A stretch of DNA of 42,819 nt from Opitutia bacterium UBA6410 (GCA_002437405.1 DJPO01000060.1:1-42819), one strand, 5' to 3'. Shown: positions 32,557 through 41,298, counted from the stretch's first letter. A program made the numbers and translations. Notes: a model not told the origin generated them from the sequence alone.

Positions 32557-32584
32557 TTGACCCGCCCGCCCGCTTTGGTAGGAT
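32557..32584 (+). promoter_or_regulatory. Candidate promoter of the CNNM/CorC gene
   Basis: TTGACC (32557-32562), a 16-nt spacer and TAGGAT (32579-32584) would start transcription about 6 nt before the ATG at 32597. CCAAAG (32546-32551) and CTTTGG (32573-32578) form an inverted repeat around it. Confidence 0.4.
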
Positions 32585-32596
32585 TACCGCAATTTT

Positions 32597-33883
32597 ATGG
32601 AATTTATTATCATCGCCGTACTGATACTTTCAAACGGAATACTTGCAATGTCGGAAATCGCGCTCGTTTCGCTGCGCAAGGCGAATCTTGCGGCGGACGC
32701 AAAGCACGGGAGCAAATCGGCAAAACGTGCAATCGCGCTGGCGGAAAATCCCGAAAGATTTTTCTCGACCGTCCAAATCGGAATCACCCTCATCGGAATC
32801 CTCACGGGTATTTATTCGGGCGACGCAATCGCGGGCAAGCTCGGCGCGTACCTCCGCGATATGGGCGTGTCCGAAAAGTGGGCGACTCTCGGCGGACAGG
32901 CGGCGATTCTGGTTGTCGCGACCTATTTTACGCTGATTTTCGGGGAACTCGTCCCCAAGCGAATCGGACTCGCCGCGCCCGAGAAAGTCGCAAAGCTCGT
33001 TGCGGGCGCAATGACCGCCCTTTCCGTCGCAACCGCCCCGTTTGTCTGGATTTTGGGCAAATCGAGCTCGGCTGTGCTCGGAATTTTGGGGATAAAAAAC
33101 ATAAAGTCGAAAGTCACAGAGCGCGAAATCAAATCGCTCGTTGAAGAGGGCGAAGCCAGCGGCGAAGTGCAATCCGTCGAGCGCAACATCGTCGAGCGCG
33201 TCTTCACGCTCGGCGACAGGTGCGTGGAATCGATTATGACGCCCCGAATCGACATCGAAAGCATCGACGTATCGCTTTCGAACGCGCAGATTGCGGAGAT
33301 TGTCGAAAAGACGCCACACGCCGTCTACCCCGTAACGCGCGGCGGATCGCTCGACGACATCATAGGGACTGTGAAGCTCGAGGCTCTCTTCGGCAAGCTC
33401 GGCGACCCGAATTTTTCGGTGCGCTCGGTCGTCAAGCCCGCGCACTTTTTCAAGGAGGACACGCAGGTTTACAATGCGCTCGAGCAGCTGCGCGAGCTGA
33501 GGCTTAAAAACGCGATAATCTCCAACGAATTCGGCGTGACGCTCGGAATGATTACGCTAAACGACATCATCGACGCCGTTCTCGGCGATATGCCCGAGGC
33601 AAACGAAGAGATGGACATAACCCAGCGGCGCGACGGCACATACCTTGTCGACGGACAGTGCCCATTCCACGACTTTTTGATTTTCTTCGACATCGAAGAC
33701 GACGACGAAAACGCCGAATACAACACCCTCGCGGGGCTGATTCTTTCGATTCTAAAACACATTCCGCACGCGGGGGAAATCGCCCAGTGGAACGGGTTTG
33801 AATTCGAGATTGCCGATATGGACGGCGCGAGAATCGACAAGGTGATTGTCAAACGCCCGCAGGTTTCGGAACAGCCAGAATAA
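32597..33883 (+). CDS. CNNM/CorC-family membrane protein with CBS pair
   Basis: 428 residues. The N-terminal CNNM domain has about four membrane helices (LSNGILAMSEIALVSLRKA, FGELVPKRIGLAAPEKVA). Tandem CBS domains follow at about 205-325 (SIMTPRIDIESID, VYPVTRG, GMITLNDIIDAVLGDMPE). A C-terminal CorC_HlyC domain ends the protein at about 340-420. Related proteins transport Mg2+ or Co2+ or regulate such transport, and some are labelled hemolysins without good support. It appears to be monocistronic and ends 4 nt from the convergent AlkD-like gene. Confidence 0.92.
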   Translation: MEFIIIAVLILSNGILAMSEIALVSLRKANLAADAKHGSKSAKRAIALAENPERFFSTVQIGITLIGILTGIYSGDAIAGKLGAYLRDMGVSEKWATLGGQAAILVVATYFTLIFGELVPKRIGLAAPEKVAKLVAGAMTALSVATAPFVWILGKSSSAVLGILGIKNIKSKVTEREIKSLVEEGEASGEVQSVERNIVERVFTLGDRCVESIMTPRIDIESIDVSLSNAQIAEIVEKTPHAVYPVTRGGSLDDIIGTVKLEALFGKLGDPNFSVRSVVKPAHFFKEDTQVYNALEQLRELRLKNAIISNEFGVTLGMITLNDIIDAVLGDMPEANEEMDITQRRDGTYLVDGQCPFHDFLIFFDIEDDDENAEYNTLAGLILSILKHIPHAGEIAQWNGFEFEIADMDGARIDKVIVKRPQVSEQPE

Positions 33884-33887
33884 TTTT

Positions 33888-34604
33888 TTACAGCAGCCCC
33901 GAAAACGCCTTTTTATACTCGGGAGAGATGCGGTAGGACTCGCGGATTTTGCGGACGGACAGCCTAAGCAATTCCCTGTCGCCAAGCGACTTCAAGAAAC
34001 AAAATACACGCTCGGGAAATTTTGCCGCACACTCGGCAATCGCCCACGCCGCCGCCATTATCGCATAACGCTCGCGGTTTTTCAGCGCGGAGCAAAGGCG
34101 CAACCCGTCGTCCAAATGCTCCGAATCCACAAAGTAGCCCAAAAATATCACGCGAGCAAACCGCGCCTTGAATTCCTCGGGCGAATCGAAATACGGGAGG
34201 ACGAACCGCCACGCGTCTTCGCGGTTCTTTTCGATAAATTTCAGCGTAAGGCAAAAACTGTCGCAAACCGACCAGTTGTCGATTTTCGGGACGAATCGGG
34301 CGACAAGCCCGAACATTTTATCCTGCGGCAGATTGCTGTACGCGATTGAAAGCCCCTCGACCATTCGCTCTTCGAAGCTTTGGGGCGAAAACGGCGGGGC
34401 GAATTCGGGGCGACCGTTCTTTGCGCTCTGTTTGGCAAGTTCGCGCAAATACGGTATGCGCACGCCGAGCACCCCGCCGACGTTCGGCAAAAGCGCGGAG
34501 GAAAAATCGCGATACTTCGCCTCCGCGCGTTCGTTCAAACGCGCGCGCAACGCCGCCAGAGCCGTGTTCGGCCTTTGCGGCAGGAGGTTTCGCGCGCGCG
34601 GCAT
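33888..34604 (-). CDS. AlkD-like DNA alkylation repair protein
   Basis: 238 residues, all-helical HEAT-like repeats of the DNA alkylation repair family (PF08713). The pattern KYRDFSSALLPNVGGVLGVRIPYLRELAK near the N-terminus and DNWSVCDSFCLTLKF, with the Trp and Asp of the active surface, supports it. AlkD enzymes excise positively charged N3- and N7-alkylpurines without base flipping. Some members of the family lack activity. It lies 6 nt after the mutase gene and is probably its operon partner. Confidence 0.82.
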   Translation of the reverse strand: MPRARNLLPQRPNTALAALRARLNERAEAKYRDFSSALLPNVGGVLGVRIPYLRELAKQSAKNGRPEFAPPFSPQSFEERMVEGLSIAYSNLPQDKMFGLVARFVPKIDNWSVCDSFCLTLKFIEKNREDAWRFVLPYFDSPEEFKARFARVIFLGYFVDSEHLDDGLRLCSALKNRERYAIMAAAWAIAECAAKFPERVFCFLKSLGDRELLRLSVRKIRESYRISPEYKKAFSGLL

Positions 34605-34610
34605 TTTTTC

Positions 34611-36539
34611 TTAGAAGTTTGCCTCGAGGTCGTCGAGAATTCTGTCAAGTTCGGTTTTCGCCGTCTGCTTCGCCTTTACCAGCCCTTCCAAGCTGTCCGC
34701 CTTTTCGTGCGCGAATGCGTAGAACTTGATTTTCGGCTCGGTTCCGCTTCCGCGAATCGCAAAGCTGTATCCGTTCTCGAGCGTATAGAAATAAAATCTT
34801 TCACTGGGGATTTTAATTCCGTCCGCGTCGAAAATCTCGTCTTTTGCGAAGTTGACCGCCTTTGCGACTTTCACGCCGCCGACCGACTCGAGCGGCTTTT
34901 CGCCGAGCTTTACAAGGAAGTCCTGAATCTGCTTCGCGCCAGCCGCGCCTTCGCGATAAACGCTGCGCAGGCTTTCGAGGTAGTACCCGCACTTGAGGTA
35001 GATGTCGTCGAGATATTCGTCGACCGTCTTGCCTATCGACTTCAGATACCCGAGCATTTCGCAGAACATCATAACCGCCGCGTTGGCGTCCTTGTCGCGC
35101 ACCAAATCCGTGCCGAGGTAGCCGTAGCTTTCCTCTCCGCCGAAGACGAAGAATGTCGAATATTCCTGCGAAAGTTTCGCCCTTTCGAGGTACGTCAAAT
35201 CGTCGACCGACTTGCCGAGAGCCTTTTCAAGCTGCTTGCGGTAAAGCTCGAGCCTTCCGCCAATCCACTTGAAGCCCGTGAGTGTGTTTATGCACTTGAT
35301 TCCGTACGCCGCCGCGATTTTGTCCTGCAAGGGGGTTGTGACAAACGTTTTGATAACGGCACATTTTGCGGGGTTTGTGATAATCCCCTTTTCAATCATT
35401 TTCGAAATGCGGTATTGCGCCAAGAGCGAGCCTATCATATTGCCCGTAAGCAGGCGGATTTCGCCCGAACGCGTGCGGATTGCAACGCCCATGCGGTCGG
35501 CGTCGGGGTCGGTCGCCATAAGGCATTCCGCGCCAGTTTCGCGCATCTTTTGGATACCCATCGAAAGCGTTTCGGCGTATTCGGGGTTGGGCTGTTTTAC
35601 GGTCGGGAAGCGCGAGTCGATTTTCATCTGCGGTTCGACGAAATAGGGATCGAGACCGAAGTGGCGCATAACTGCGGGGCACATCGTAACACCCGTGCCG
35701 TGAACCGACGTGAATACAACCTTGGGCTTGTTGTCCGCCAAAACCTTGGCATCGATTACGCAGTTTTCAATGGACTTGATGTAAGCCTGTTCCGCTTCCT
35801 CGGGGACGCGCTTTACACCGTCGAGGTTGATTTCGAGGTGCTTGCCAACTTCCTTCCAAGAGACCTTGCCGACCTGCTCGACAATGCCCTCCGCGTGGGG
35901 GCTGATTGCCTGCGCGCCGTCGGAGAAATAGACCTTGTAGCCGTTGTCGTGCGGCGGATTGTGGGAGGCGGTGATGACGATGCCCGCAGTCGTTTTCAGC
36001 TGTCTTACGGAGAAGGAGAGCTGGGGAGTCGAGCGCGGGGAGTCGAAGATATACGCTTCGCCACCCATGCGCGTCCAGACGGACGCCGCGAGTTCGCAAA
36101 AACGCTTCGAGAAGTGGCGGACATCGTAGGCTACGACGAGCTTGGGAGTTCCGCCGCCGTTGGCGTCGAGGTAGCCTTTGCAATAGTTGAAAAGCCCCAT
36201 CGTGGCGCGGACAACGTTAAAGTCGTTCATATTGTTTGCGCCGACCGCCGCGTGCTCGGGCGTGCCCTGCTCCGACTGCCTGCCAAGTTCCGCCATTGCG
36301 GGCTGTTTGCCGATTGTGCGTCCGCGCATACCGCCCGTTCCGAATGCCAAGAAACGGAAGAAGCGGTCGTTGATTTCCTCGTATCTGCCCTCTTCGAAGA
36401 GTTCAACGAGTGCGTCGATTGCCCATTCGGGCAAAAAGTTTTCGTCGAGCCAGCCGAGAATATTCGCGGCGGAGCTTTCCATTATTTTGTCGGAAGCTTC
36501 CGACAGCAACTGTTTGAGATGTGCTATTTTTTCGGACAT
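34611..36539 (-). CDS. Phosphoglucomutase/phosphomannomutase family, long form
   Basis: 642 residues, longer than the roughly 450-560 of many relatives because of an N-terminal extension and internal inserts. All four alpha-D-phosphohexomutase motifs are present: phosphoserine TASHNPPHDNGYK (Ser192), metal loop DPDADR (344-349), sugar loop GGEESYGYLG, and phosphate loop RGSGTEPKIKFY. It interconverts hexose 1- and 6-phosphates. The GGEESYG loop favours glucose or mixed specificity over glucosamine (GlmM), but this is not decisive. It leads the unit with the AlkD-like gene. Confidence 0.93.
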   Translation of the reverse strand: MSEKIAHLKQLLSEASDKIMESSAANILGWLDENFLPEWAIDALVELFEEGRYEEINDRFFRFLAFGTGGMRGRTIGKQPAMAELGRQSEQGTPEHAAVGANNMNDFNVVRATMGLFNYCKGYLDANGGGTPKLVVAYDVRHFSKRFCELAASVWTRMGGEAYIFDSPRSTPQLSFSVRQLKTTAGIVITASHNPPHDNGYKVYFSDGAQAISPHAEGIVEQVGKVSWKEVGKHLEINLDGVKRVPEEAEQAYIKSIENCVIDAKVLADNKPKVVFTSVHGTGVTMCPAVMRHFGLDPYFVEPQMKIDSRFPTVKQPNPEYAETLSMGIQKMRETGAECLMATDPDADRMGVAIRTRSGEIRLLTGNMIGSLLAQYRISKMIEKGIITNPAKCAVIKTFVTTPLQDKIAAAYGIKCINTLTGFKWIGGRLELYRKQLEKALGKSVDDLTYLERAKLSQEYSTFFVFGGEESYGYLGTDLVRDKDANAAVMMFCEMLGYLKSIGKTVDEYLDDIYLKCGYYLESLRSVYREGAAGAKQIQDFLVKLGEKPLESVGGVKVAKAVNFAKDEIFDADGIKIPSERFYFYTLENGYSFAIRGSGTEPKIKFYAFAHEKADSLEGLVKAKQTAKTELDRILDDLEANF

Positions 36540-36560
36540 AAAATAAAAATTTTTCGCATT

Positions 36561-36598
36561 AAAAAAAACGGGGCGGCCGAAATTAATCGTCCGCCCCG
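36561..36598 (-). terminator. Intrinsic terminator after glyA
   Basis: CGGGGCGG (36569-36576) pairs with CCGCCCCG (36591-36598). On the minus strand eight T follow (36561-36568). It lies 56 nt after the glyA stop and directly upstream of the mutase gene. Confidence 0.9.
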
Positions 36599-36653
36599 CA
36601 AGACAAATTTCAGTTTGACCCGCTTGCGGCGGGACGCCCTTTCGGACTAATTA

Positions 36654-37916
36654 TTAGTACGGAAGCGGGTGGGTTTTGCAAAGCTCTTCGGCGATAGCCT
36701 TTGCCTTTGCGATTTGCGCTTCGTCGGTCGGGTTGGAGAGAACCAAGTCGATTGCTTCGGCGATTTTTTCCATATCCGCTTCGTTCATACCGCGGCTCGT
36801 GACAGCGGGAGTGCCGAGACGGATACCGCTTGCCTTGAACGGGGAACGGGTTTCGCCAGGGACGGTGTTTTTGTTCGTCGTGATGTTCGCCTTGTCGAGC
36901 GCGATTTGCGCGTCCTTGCCCGTGAGATCGGGGTGGCTCTTGCGCAGGTCGATAAGGATAAGGTGGTTGTCCGTGCCGCCCGAAACGAGTCCGTATCCGC
37001 GCTTTTTGAGCGCTTCAGCCAATGCCGCAGCGTTCTTTACGATTTGCGCCTGATATTCCTTGAAGGAATCCTTGAGGGCTTCGCCGAAGCAAACCGCCTT
37101 GCCCGCGATAACGTGCATGAGCGGGCCGCCCTGCGTGCCAGGGAAAATCGCGGAGTCGATTGCCTTGGCGAGGGCTTCGTCGTTGGTCATAATGAGACCG
37201 CCGCGCGGGCCCCGGAGGGTCTTGTGGGTCGTTGTGGTGACGAAGTCGCAGTACGGAACGGGCGACGGGTGCTGGCCTGTTGCGACCAAGCCCGCGATGT
37301 GCGCGATGTCCGCCATCAGATACGCGCCGCATTTCTTGGCGATTTTGCCCATTCTTTCGAAGTCGATTTTGCGGGGATAAGCCGACGCGCCGACGGTGAT
37401 GAGCTTGGGCTTTTCGGCGAGGGCGATTTCCTCGAGCTTGTCGTAGTCGATGTAGCCGGTGTCGACGTCGACGCCGTAGTTTACGACGTTAAAGAGCATA
37501 CCCGAAATATTCTTGGGGTGGCCGTGCGAAAGGTGTCCGCCGTGTTCGAGGCTCATCGTGAGAATCTTGTCGCCAGGCTTGAGAACCGCCGTGTAGACTG
37601 CGGTGTTTGCCTGCGAACCCGAGTGGGGCTGGACGTTGGCGAATTTTACGCCGAAGAGCTGCTTGGCTCTGTCGATTGCAAGCTGTTCGACAATATCGAC
37701 AAATTCGCAACCGCCGTAGTATCTTTTGCCCGGATAACCTTCGGCGTATTTGTTTGTGAGGGTCGAACCCATTGCTTCCATAACGGCGGGAATTACGAAA
37801 TTCTCCGACGCGATGAGCTCGATGTGCGTTTGTTGACGGTTGGTTTCCGCTTTAATGGCGTCGAAAACCGCGCTGTCGATTTCTTTTAGTGGGGCTGCTT
37901 GAATCGCTTTATTCAT
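36654..37916 (-). CDS. glyA: Serine hydroxymethyltransferase
   Basis: 420 residues, standard length. This PLP enzyme converts serine and tetrahydrofolate to glycine and methylene-THF. The cofactor lysine is Lys232 in TTTTHKTLRGPRGG. Also visible are ELIASENFV, YAEGYPGKRYYGGCE, ANVQPHSGSQAN and MADIAHIAGLVA. Unlike nearly all genes here, its ATG has a Shine-Dalgarno candidate, GAGG nine bases upstream. It follows rpiB by 84 nt and may have its own promoter. Confidence 0.98.
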   Translation of the reverse strand: MNKAIQAAPLKEIDSAVFDAIKAETNRQQTHIELIASENFVIPAVMEAMGSTLTNKYAEGYPGKRYYGGCEFVDIVEQLAIDRAKQLFGVKFANVQPHSGSQANTAVYTAVLKPGDKILTMSLEHGGHLSHGHPKNISGMLFNVVNYGVDVDTGYIDYDKLEEIALAEKPKLITVGASAYPRKIDFERMGKIAKKCGAYLMADIAHIAGLVATGQHPSPVPYCDFVTTTTHKTLRGPRGGLIMTNDEALAKAIDSAIFPGTQGGPLMHVIAGKAVCFGEALKDSFKEYQAQIVKNAAALAEALKKRGYGLVSGGTDNHLILIDLRKSHPDLTGKDAQIALDKANITTNKNTVPGETRSPFKASGIRLGTPAVTSRGMNEADMEKIAEAIDLVLSNPTDEAQIAKAKAIAEELCKTHPLPY

Positions 37917-37929
37917 AAAAATGTTCCTC

Positions 37930-37958
37930 TATTTCGTACCGAAGTTCGAGTTTGTCAA
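37930..37958 (-). promoter_or_regulatory. Candidate internal promoter of glyA
   Basis: On the minus strand a consensus TTGACA (37958-37953), a 17-nt spacer and GAAATA (37935-37930) lie in the 84-nt gap between rpiB and glyA. The -10 is poor. Confidence 0.35.
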
Positions 37959-38000
37959 CACAAAGATTCGCGAGAGGGTTCGTCGGGCGGATTTTTGCGG

Positions 38001-38456
38001 TTAGGCTTCGTCCTCGAAAGCCATGAATTTGTTTACCCTGCGTTCGTGGCGTCCGCTCTCGAAGTCGGTGGAAAGGAAGGTCTTGGCAATCGAGTCGGCA
38101 AGCTCGGGCGTCAGGTACTTCGCGCCCAGACACAGGACGTTCGCGTTGTTGTGAAGGCGCGAGAATTTGCCCGCGTCCTCCGAGAGGCAGAGCGCGGCGC
38201 GTATCCCGCGGATTTTGTTCGCCGCAATCGACATTCCGATTCCCGACGTGCAAACGAGCACCCCGAAGTCAGCCTTCCCCGCGTTTACGTCGCCGCAAAC
38301 CGCCTTTGCGTAGTCGGGGTAGTCGACGCTCGCGGTGTCGGCGGGCCCCTTGTCGAGCACCGTGTAGCCCGCGTCCGAGAGCGATTTTACCAAGTGCTCC
38401 TTGAGCGCGAATCCGCCGTGGTCGGAACCTATGCTAAGCGTTTTTTTTGAGTTCAT
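38001..38456 (-). CDS. rpiB: Ribose 5-phosphate isomerase B (RpiB/LacAB family)
   Basis: 151 residues. It interconverts ribose 5-phosphate and ribulose 5-phosphate in the pentose phosphate pathway. The motifs are SDHGGFALKE (Asp12, His13), the catalytic GVLVCTSGIGMSIAANK (Cys69) and HNNANVLCLG (His102, Asn103). Its start lies 23 bases inside the upstream phosphatase gene, giving strong translational coupling. Related RpiB enzymes sometimes use allose 6-phosphate, which the sequence cannot exclude. Confidence 0.95.
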   Translation of the reverse strand: MNSKKTLSIGSDHGGFALKEHLVKSLSDAGYTVLDKGPADTASVDYPDYAKAVCGDVNAGKADFGVLVCTSGIGMSIAANKIRGIRAALCLSEDAGKFSRLHNNANVLCLGAKYLTPELADSIAKTFLSTDFESGRHERRVNKFMAFEDEA

Positions 38457-38925
38457 TTTCGAGATATTTTACGATGAATGGGATTGCCTGCGCGATTTCG
38501 TCGCGAACTTCCACATATTCTGCGAGGTTTCCGCCGTATGGGTCGGGAACGTCGGGGTGCTGGGCGTTGGGGACGAGCTGGCGCACGGTGAACATACGCG
38601 CGGGCGGATTTTTGTAAAAGTGTTTTACTTCGTCGAGATGCGCGCGGCTCATTGCAAAGAGCGCGAAGCAGTCGTCGAGCATTTCCTGCGTCAGCGACTT
38701 CGCCTTGTAGGAGCTTATGTCGATACCCACGCGCACGAGAGCCGAAACCGAATTTGCGCTCGGCGGCATTCCGTCGATTGCGGAAGTCCCAGCCGAGGTG
38801 ATTTCGAGCGAATGGATTGGCGAGTTCTTCGGACGCGCTTCGATAGCGTGCTTTAGGAGAGCCTCTCCGATGGGGGAGCGGCAGATGTTTCCGGTGCAGA
38901 GAAATATCACTTTGTTTTTTGCCAT
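38434..38925 (-). CDS. Low-molecular-weight protein tyrosine phosphatase (first copy)
   Basis: 163 residues. The P-loop CTGNICRS has nucleophile Cys10 and Arg16, and the general acid Asp128 lies in DPYGG. In the related B. subtilis YwlE a Thr at the Ile14 position marks arginine phosphatases, so the Ile here favours phosphotyrosine. It heads the unit with rpiB and glyA, the same neighbours as ywlE. The target is unknown. Confidence 0.92.
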   Translation of the reverse strand: MAKNKVIFLCTGNICRSPIGEALLKHAIEARPKNSPIHSLEITSAGTSAIDGMPPSANSVSALVRVGIDISSYKAKSLTQEMLDDCFALFAMSRAHLDEVKHFYKNPPARMFTVRQLVPNAQHPDVPDPYGGNLAEYVEVRDEIAQAIPFIVKYLENELKKNA

Positions 38926-39026
38926 AACGCTATTTCCGAATTTGAGATAGAAAGATACGATAATTTGAAAAAATCGCCCGCCTGTCGAGCATTTATTCTC
39001 GGAGGGGAAAAAAGATTCGACAAGGC

Positions 39027-39046
39027 GCGGATAAATCCGCTATTTT
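39027..39046 (+). promoter_or_regulatory. Palindrome and candidate -10 before the transglutaminase-like gene
   Basis: GCGGAT-AA-ATCCGC (39027-39040) directly abuts TATTTT (39041-39046), a possible -10 box ending nine bases before the ATG. A clear -35 is lacking (TTCGAC lies 19 nt upstream of the -10), which fits an activator- or repressor-controlled promoter. Confidence 0.35.
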
Positions 39047-39055
39047 TAGGGTAAT

Positions 39056-40759
39056 ATGATGCACCAAAGACTGCTATCCGCCCTGTTGCTTTTCGCCGCC
39101 CCCTGCCTGTTTGCCCAGAAGGCCGATCCCACCCCGCCTTTCGACCCCAAAACCGCCGCAGAGTTCCTCGCCTCCGCCCCCGATTTCTCCGAATACGCCA
39201 AAACGTTTGCCGAACGCGCCGACTCGCTCTACTCCGCGACAAAATACGACGACGCGGGCGCGGCGTACTTTGCGTCGAAATTCTTGGGATTTTTGGCGGA
39301 CTACTCGCCGAGCGCGTCGAAAGAATACGTAGCGTACATGCTCGGCAGACCCGAGCTTATCGAGGAATTTTGCACGGGGCTGTCCCCGAAGGACGACAGG
39401 GCGAAAGTCGCGAAAATCATACTCGATATCTGGGATTCCGACAGCGCGACATTCAAAAAATACCCGCGCCTTGCGCTGGCAATCGCGATAGTCTTCGACA
39501 CCCCTCCGCCGAAAAATTGGCCGCACGACCAAGTCTCCGAAAAATACCTGCCCCGCAAATTCCCCGAACCCGTGCAGGCTTTCGCCGACTGGAAATCCGC
39601 GCGCGAACGCGGCAGGCTGCTCACGCAATTCGAGAGAATGTCCATTGCCGAACTAAAATACCTCGTCGCGAGCCTCGCGACCAACGAGGACAGGGAGTGG
39701 GCGCGCAAGTCGGTTTCGCTCACCGTCGCGGGAGTCGGCAAGCTATACGGGTCGGTTCCCTACGACTACCAGCGACTCAACGCAAAACGTTTCGACTGGG
39801 ACGGCGCGGACTACCGCCTGCGCACGATTTTGAAGTCTGGCGGAATCTGCACCGACCAGGCCTATTATACCGCCGAAACCGCGAAATCGCGCGGCATACC
39901 CGCTTTCATCTTCACGGGCGCGGGCTCGGACGGCTTCCACGCGTGGACGGCGGCGATGAAGAAATCGGGCGACTGGGACTTCGGCATCGGCCGCTACGAA
40001 AGCTCGAGATTCGTAACGGGCACGACAATCGACCCCCAGACATGGGAAAAAGCCTCCGACCATGCGCTCGAATCGCTAAGGGAGGGTTTCAGAAATTGGA
40101 AAAAATACCGCGAAAACGAGCTTCACACAATTTTCGCCGAACGCTACTATTCGTTCAACGACTGGCAAAAGGCGGAACAGTCGGCACTCAAGGCAATAAA
40201 TTGCGACAAGCGCAACGAAAAGACTTGGCGCATACTTATTAATAGCCGCAAGAAGCTCGGAATCGCACCGCAATATATTCGCAAAACCTACGAAGACGCA
40301 ATCCGCTCGTTCTTCAAATACCCCGACATCGACGCCGACTTCCGCCGCCAGTACATCGCCGAACTTAAGGCGGCGGGCGATGAAACGACCGCCCGCAAAC
40401 TTTCGTCCGCGATAATCCAAAAAACAAAGACTTCCCGCCCCGACATCGCGATGGCGTTCGCCCGCGCGGAAATCGAGGAGGACATTGCAAGCGGCGAAGC
40501 CGAACGGTTGGAATCCTCCTACAAACGCCTGCTCGGAGTCTTCAAAAACGACGCTGCAATCGCTACGGGCGAAATAACAATCCCGATTCTAAACGCGCTT
40601 TTGAAAAAGGGGAAAATCGCCGAAACGGACTCGATTATGAAAATCACCCGCAAAGTCCTGAAAACGTCGAAGGATTCGACTCTCGTCCAGCTCTTCGACG
40701 ACTTGGACAGGCAGCTTGCCAACATCAAAAAGAAGCACGAAAAGAACGCGGGCAAATAG
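39056..40759 (+). CDS. Exported transglutaminase-like cysteine protein with helical C-terminal repeats
   Basis: 567 residues. The signal peptide is about 1-20 (ALLLFAAPCLFA). A helical N-terminal region is followed by a transglutaminase-like core: Cys265 in KSGGICTDQAYYTAETAKSRGIPA, His295 in GFHAWTA, and Asp306 or Asp308 in GDWDFGIGRY as the likely triad. Residues 345-567 are helical and resemble TPR repeats (ERYYSFNDWQKAEQSALKAI). Bacterial members act as peptidases, amidases or cross-linkers. The substrate here is unknown. It appears to be monocistronic and divergent from the LMW phosphatase gene. Confidence 0.78.
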   Translation: MMHQRLLSALLLFAAPCLFAQKADPTPPFDPKTAAEFLASAPDFSEYAKTFAERADSLYSATKYDDAGAAYFASKFLGFLADYSPSASKEYVAYMLGRPELIEEFCTGLSPKDDRAKVAKIILDIWDSDSATFKKYPRLALAIAIVFDTPPPKNWPHDQVSEKYLPRKFPEPVQAFADWKSARERGRLLTQFERMSIAELKYLVASLATNEDREWARKSVSLTVAGVGKLYGSVPYDYQRLNAKRFDWDGADYRLRTILKSGGICTDQAYYTAETAKSRGIPAFIFTGAGSDGFHAWTAAMKKSGDWDFGIGRYESSRFVTGTTIDPQTWEKASDHALESLREGFRNWKKYRENELHTIFAERYYSFNDWQKAEQSALKAINCDKRNEKTWRILINSRKKLGIAPQYIRKTYEDAIRSFFKYPDIDADFRRQYIAELKAAGDETTARKLSSAIIQKTKTSRPDIAMAFARAEIEEDIASGEAERLESSYKRLLGVFKNDAAIATGEITIPILNALLKKGKIAETDSIMKITRKVLKTSKDSTLVQLFDDLDRQLANIKKKHEKNAGK

Positions 40760-40821
40760 CCGCGTTCGAATTTGCCGAAAGTTGCGCCGAATGCGGGATT
40801 TTTCGGGCGGTGTATCACGCG

Positions 40822-40852
40822 AAAAAAAAGAAAAAAAACGCTTAGCTTAGCG
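40822..40852 (-). terminator. Weak terminator after the second LMW phosphatase
   Basis: CGCTTAGCTTAGCG (40839-40852) is a small inverted repeat that includes the stop codon. On the minus strand it is followed by T8-C-T8 (40822-40838). The stem is only 4-5 bp, but the T-tract is long. Confidence 0.5.
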
Positions 40853-41285
40853 ACTCGAAAAGCCCCCTGCAACCCGCCGAAATATCGGAATACGCTTTGT
40901 CGAAGTCGCCCGTATACCACGGGTCGTCCACTTCGCCGCCCGCAACGCCTGCGTACTCCATCAGAAGCTTCGCAGAGCCGTCCGCGCAAATGCGCCCGAT
41001 ATTGCGCAGATTGCTGTTGTCCATAGCGACAACCAAGTCGAATTTTTCGAAATCCGCGGGCGTGATTTTCCGCGCGCGTTTGCCCGCGCAGTCGATGCCG
41101 TGCTTCGCCAAAACCCTGCGGGCTGGCGGATAGACGGGGTTGCCGATTTCCTCGTCGCTCGCGGCGGCGGACTCGATGTGGAATTCTTGCGCCCTGCCCG
41201 CCTTGGCGGCGATGTCCTTCATTATAAATTCCGCCATCGGGCTGCGGCAGATATTGCCGTGGCAAACAAAAAGTATCTTTTTCAT
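40842..41285 (-). CDS. Low-molecular-weight protein tyrosine phosphatase (second copy)
   Basis: 147 residues from the ATG at 41285. The P-loop VCHGNICRS has Cys8 and Arg14. The acid Asp121 lies in DDPWYTGDF, whose Trp-Tyr pair is typical of classical LMW phosphotyrosine phosphatases. It differs clearly from the copy at 38434-38925 (CTGNICRS, DPYGG), so it is not a recent duplicate. It follows an EamA transporter gene by 13 nt and is probably co-transcribed with it. The target is unknown. Confidence 0.94.
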   Translation of the reverse strand: MKKILFVCHGNICRSPMAEFIMKDIAAKAGRAQEFHIESAAASDEEIGNPVYPPARRVLAKHGIDCAGKRARKITPADFEKFDLVVAMDNSNLRNIGRICADGSAKLLMEYAGVAGGEVDDPWYTGDFDKAYSDISAGCRGLFESLS

Positions 41286-41298
41286 ATCTGTAAAATTT

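Noticed and set aside
34380..36650. A 756-codon open frame on the plus strand opposite the mutase gene
   Set aside because: It is antisense to a protein with all phosphohexomutase motifs. Its translation is Arg/Val/Phe-rich and matches nothing. Long antisense frames arise from the strong codon bias.
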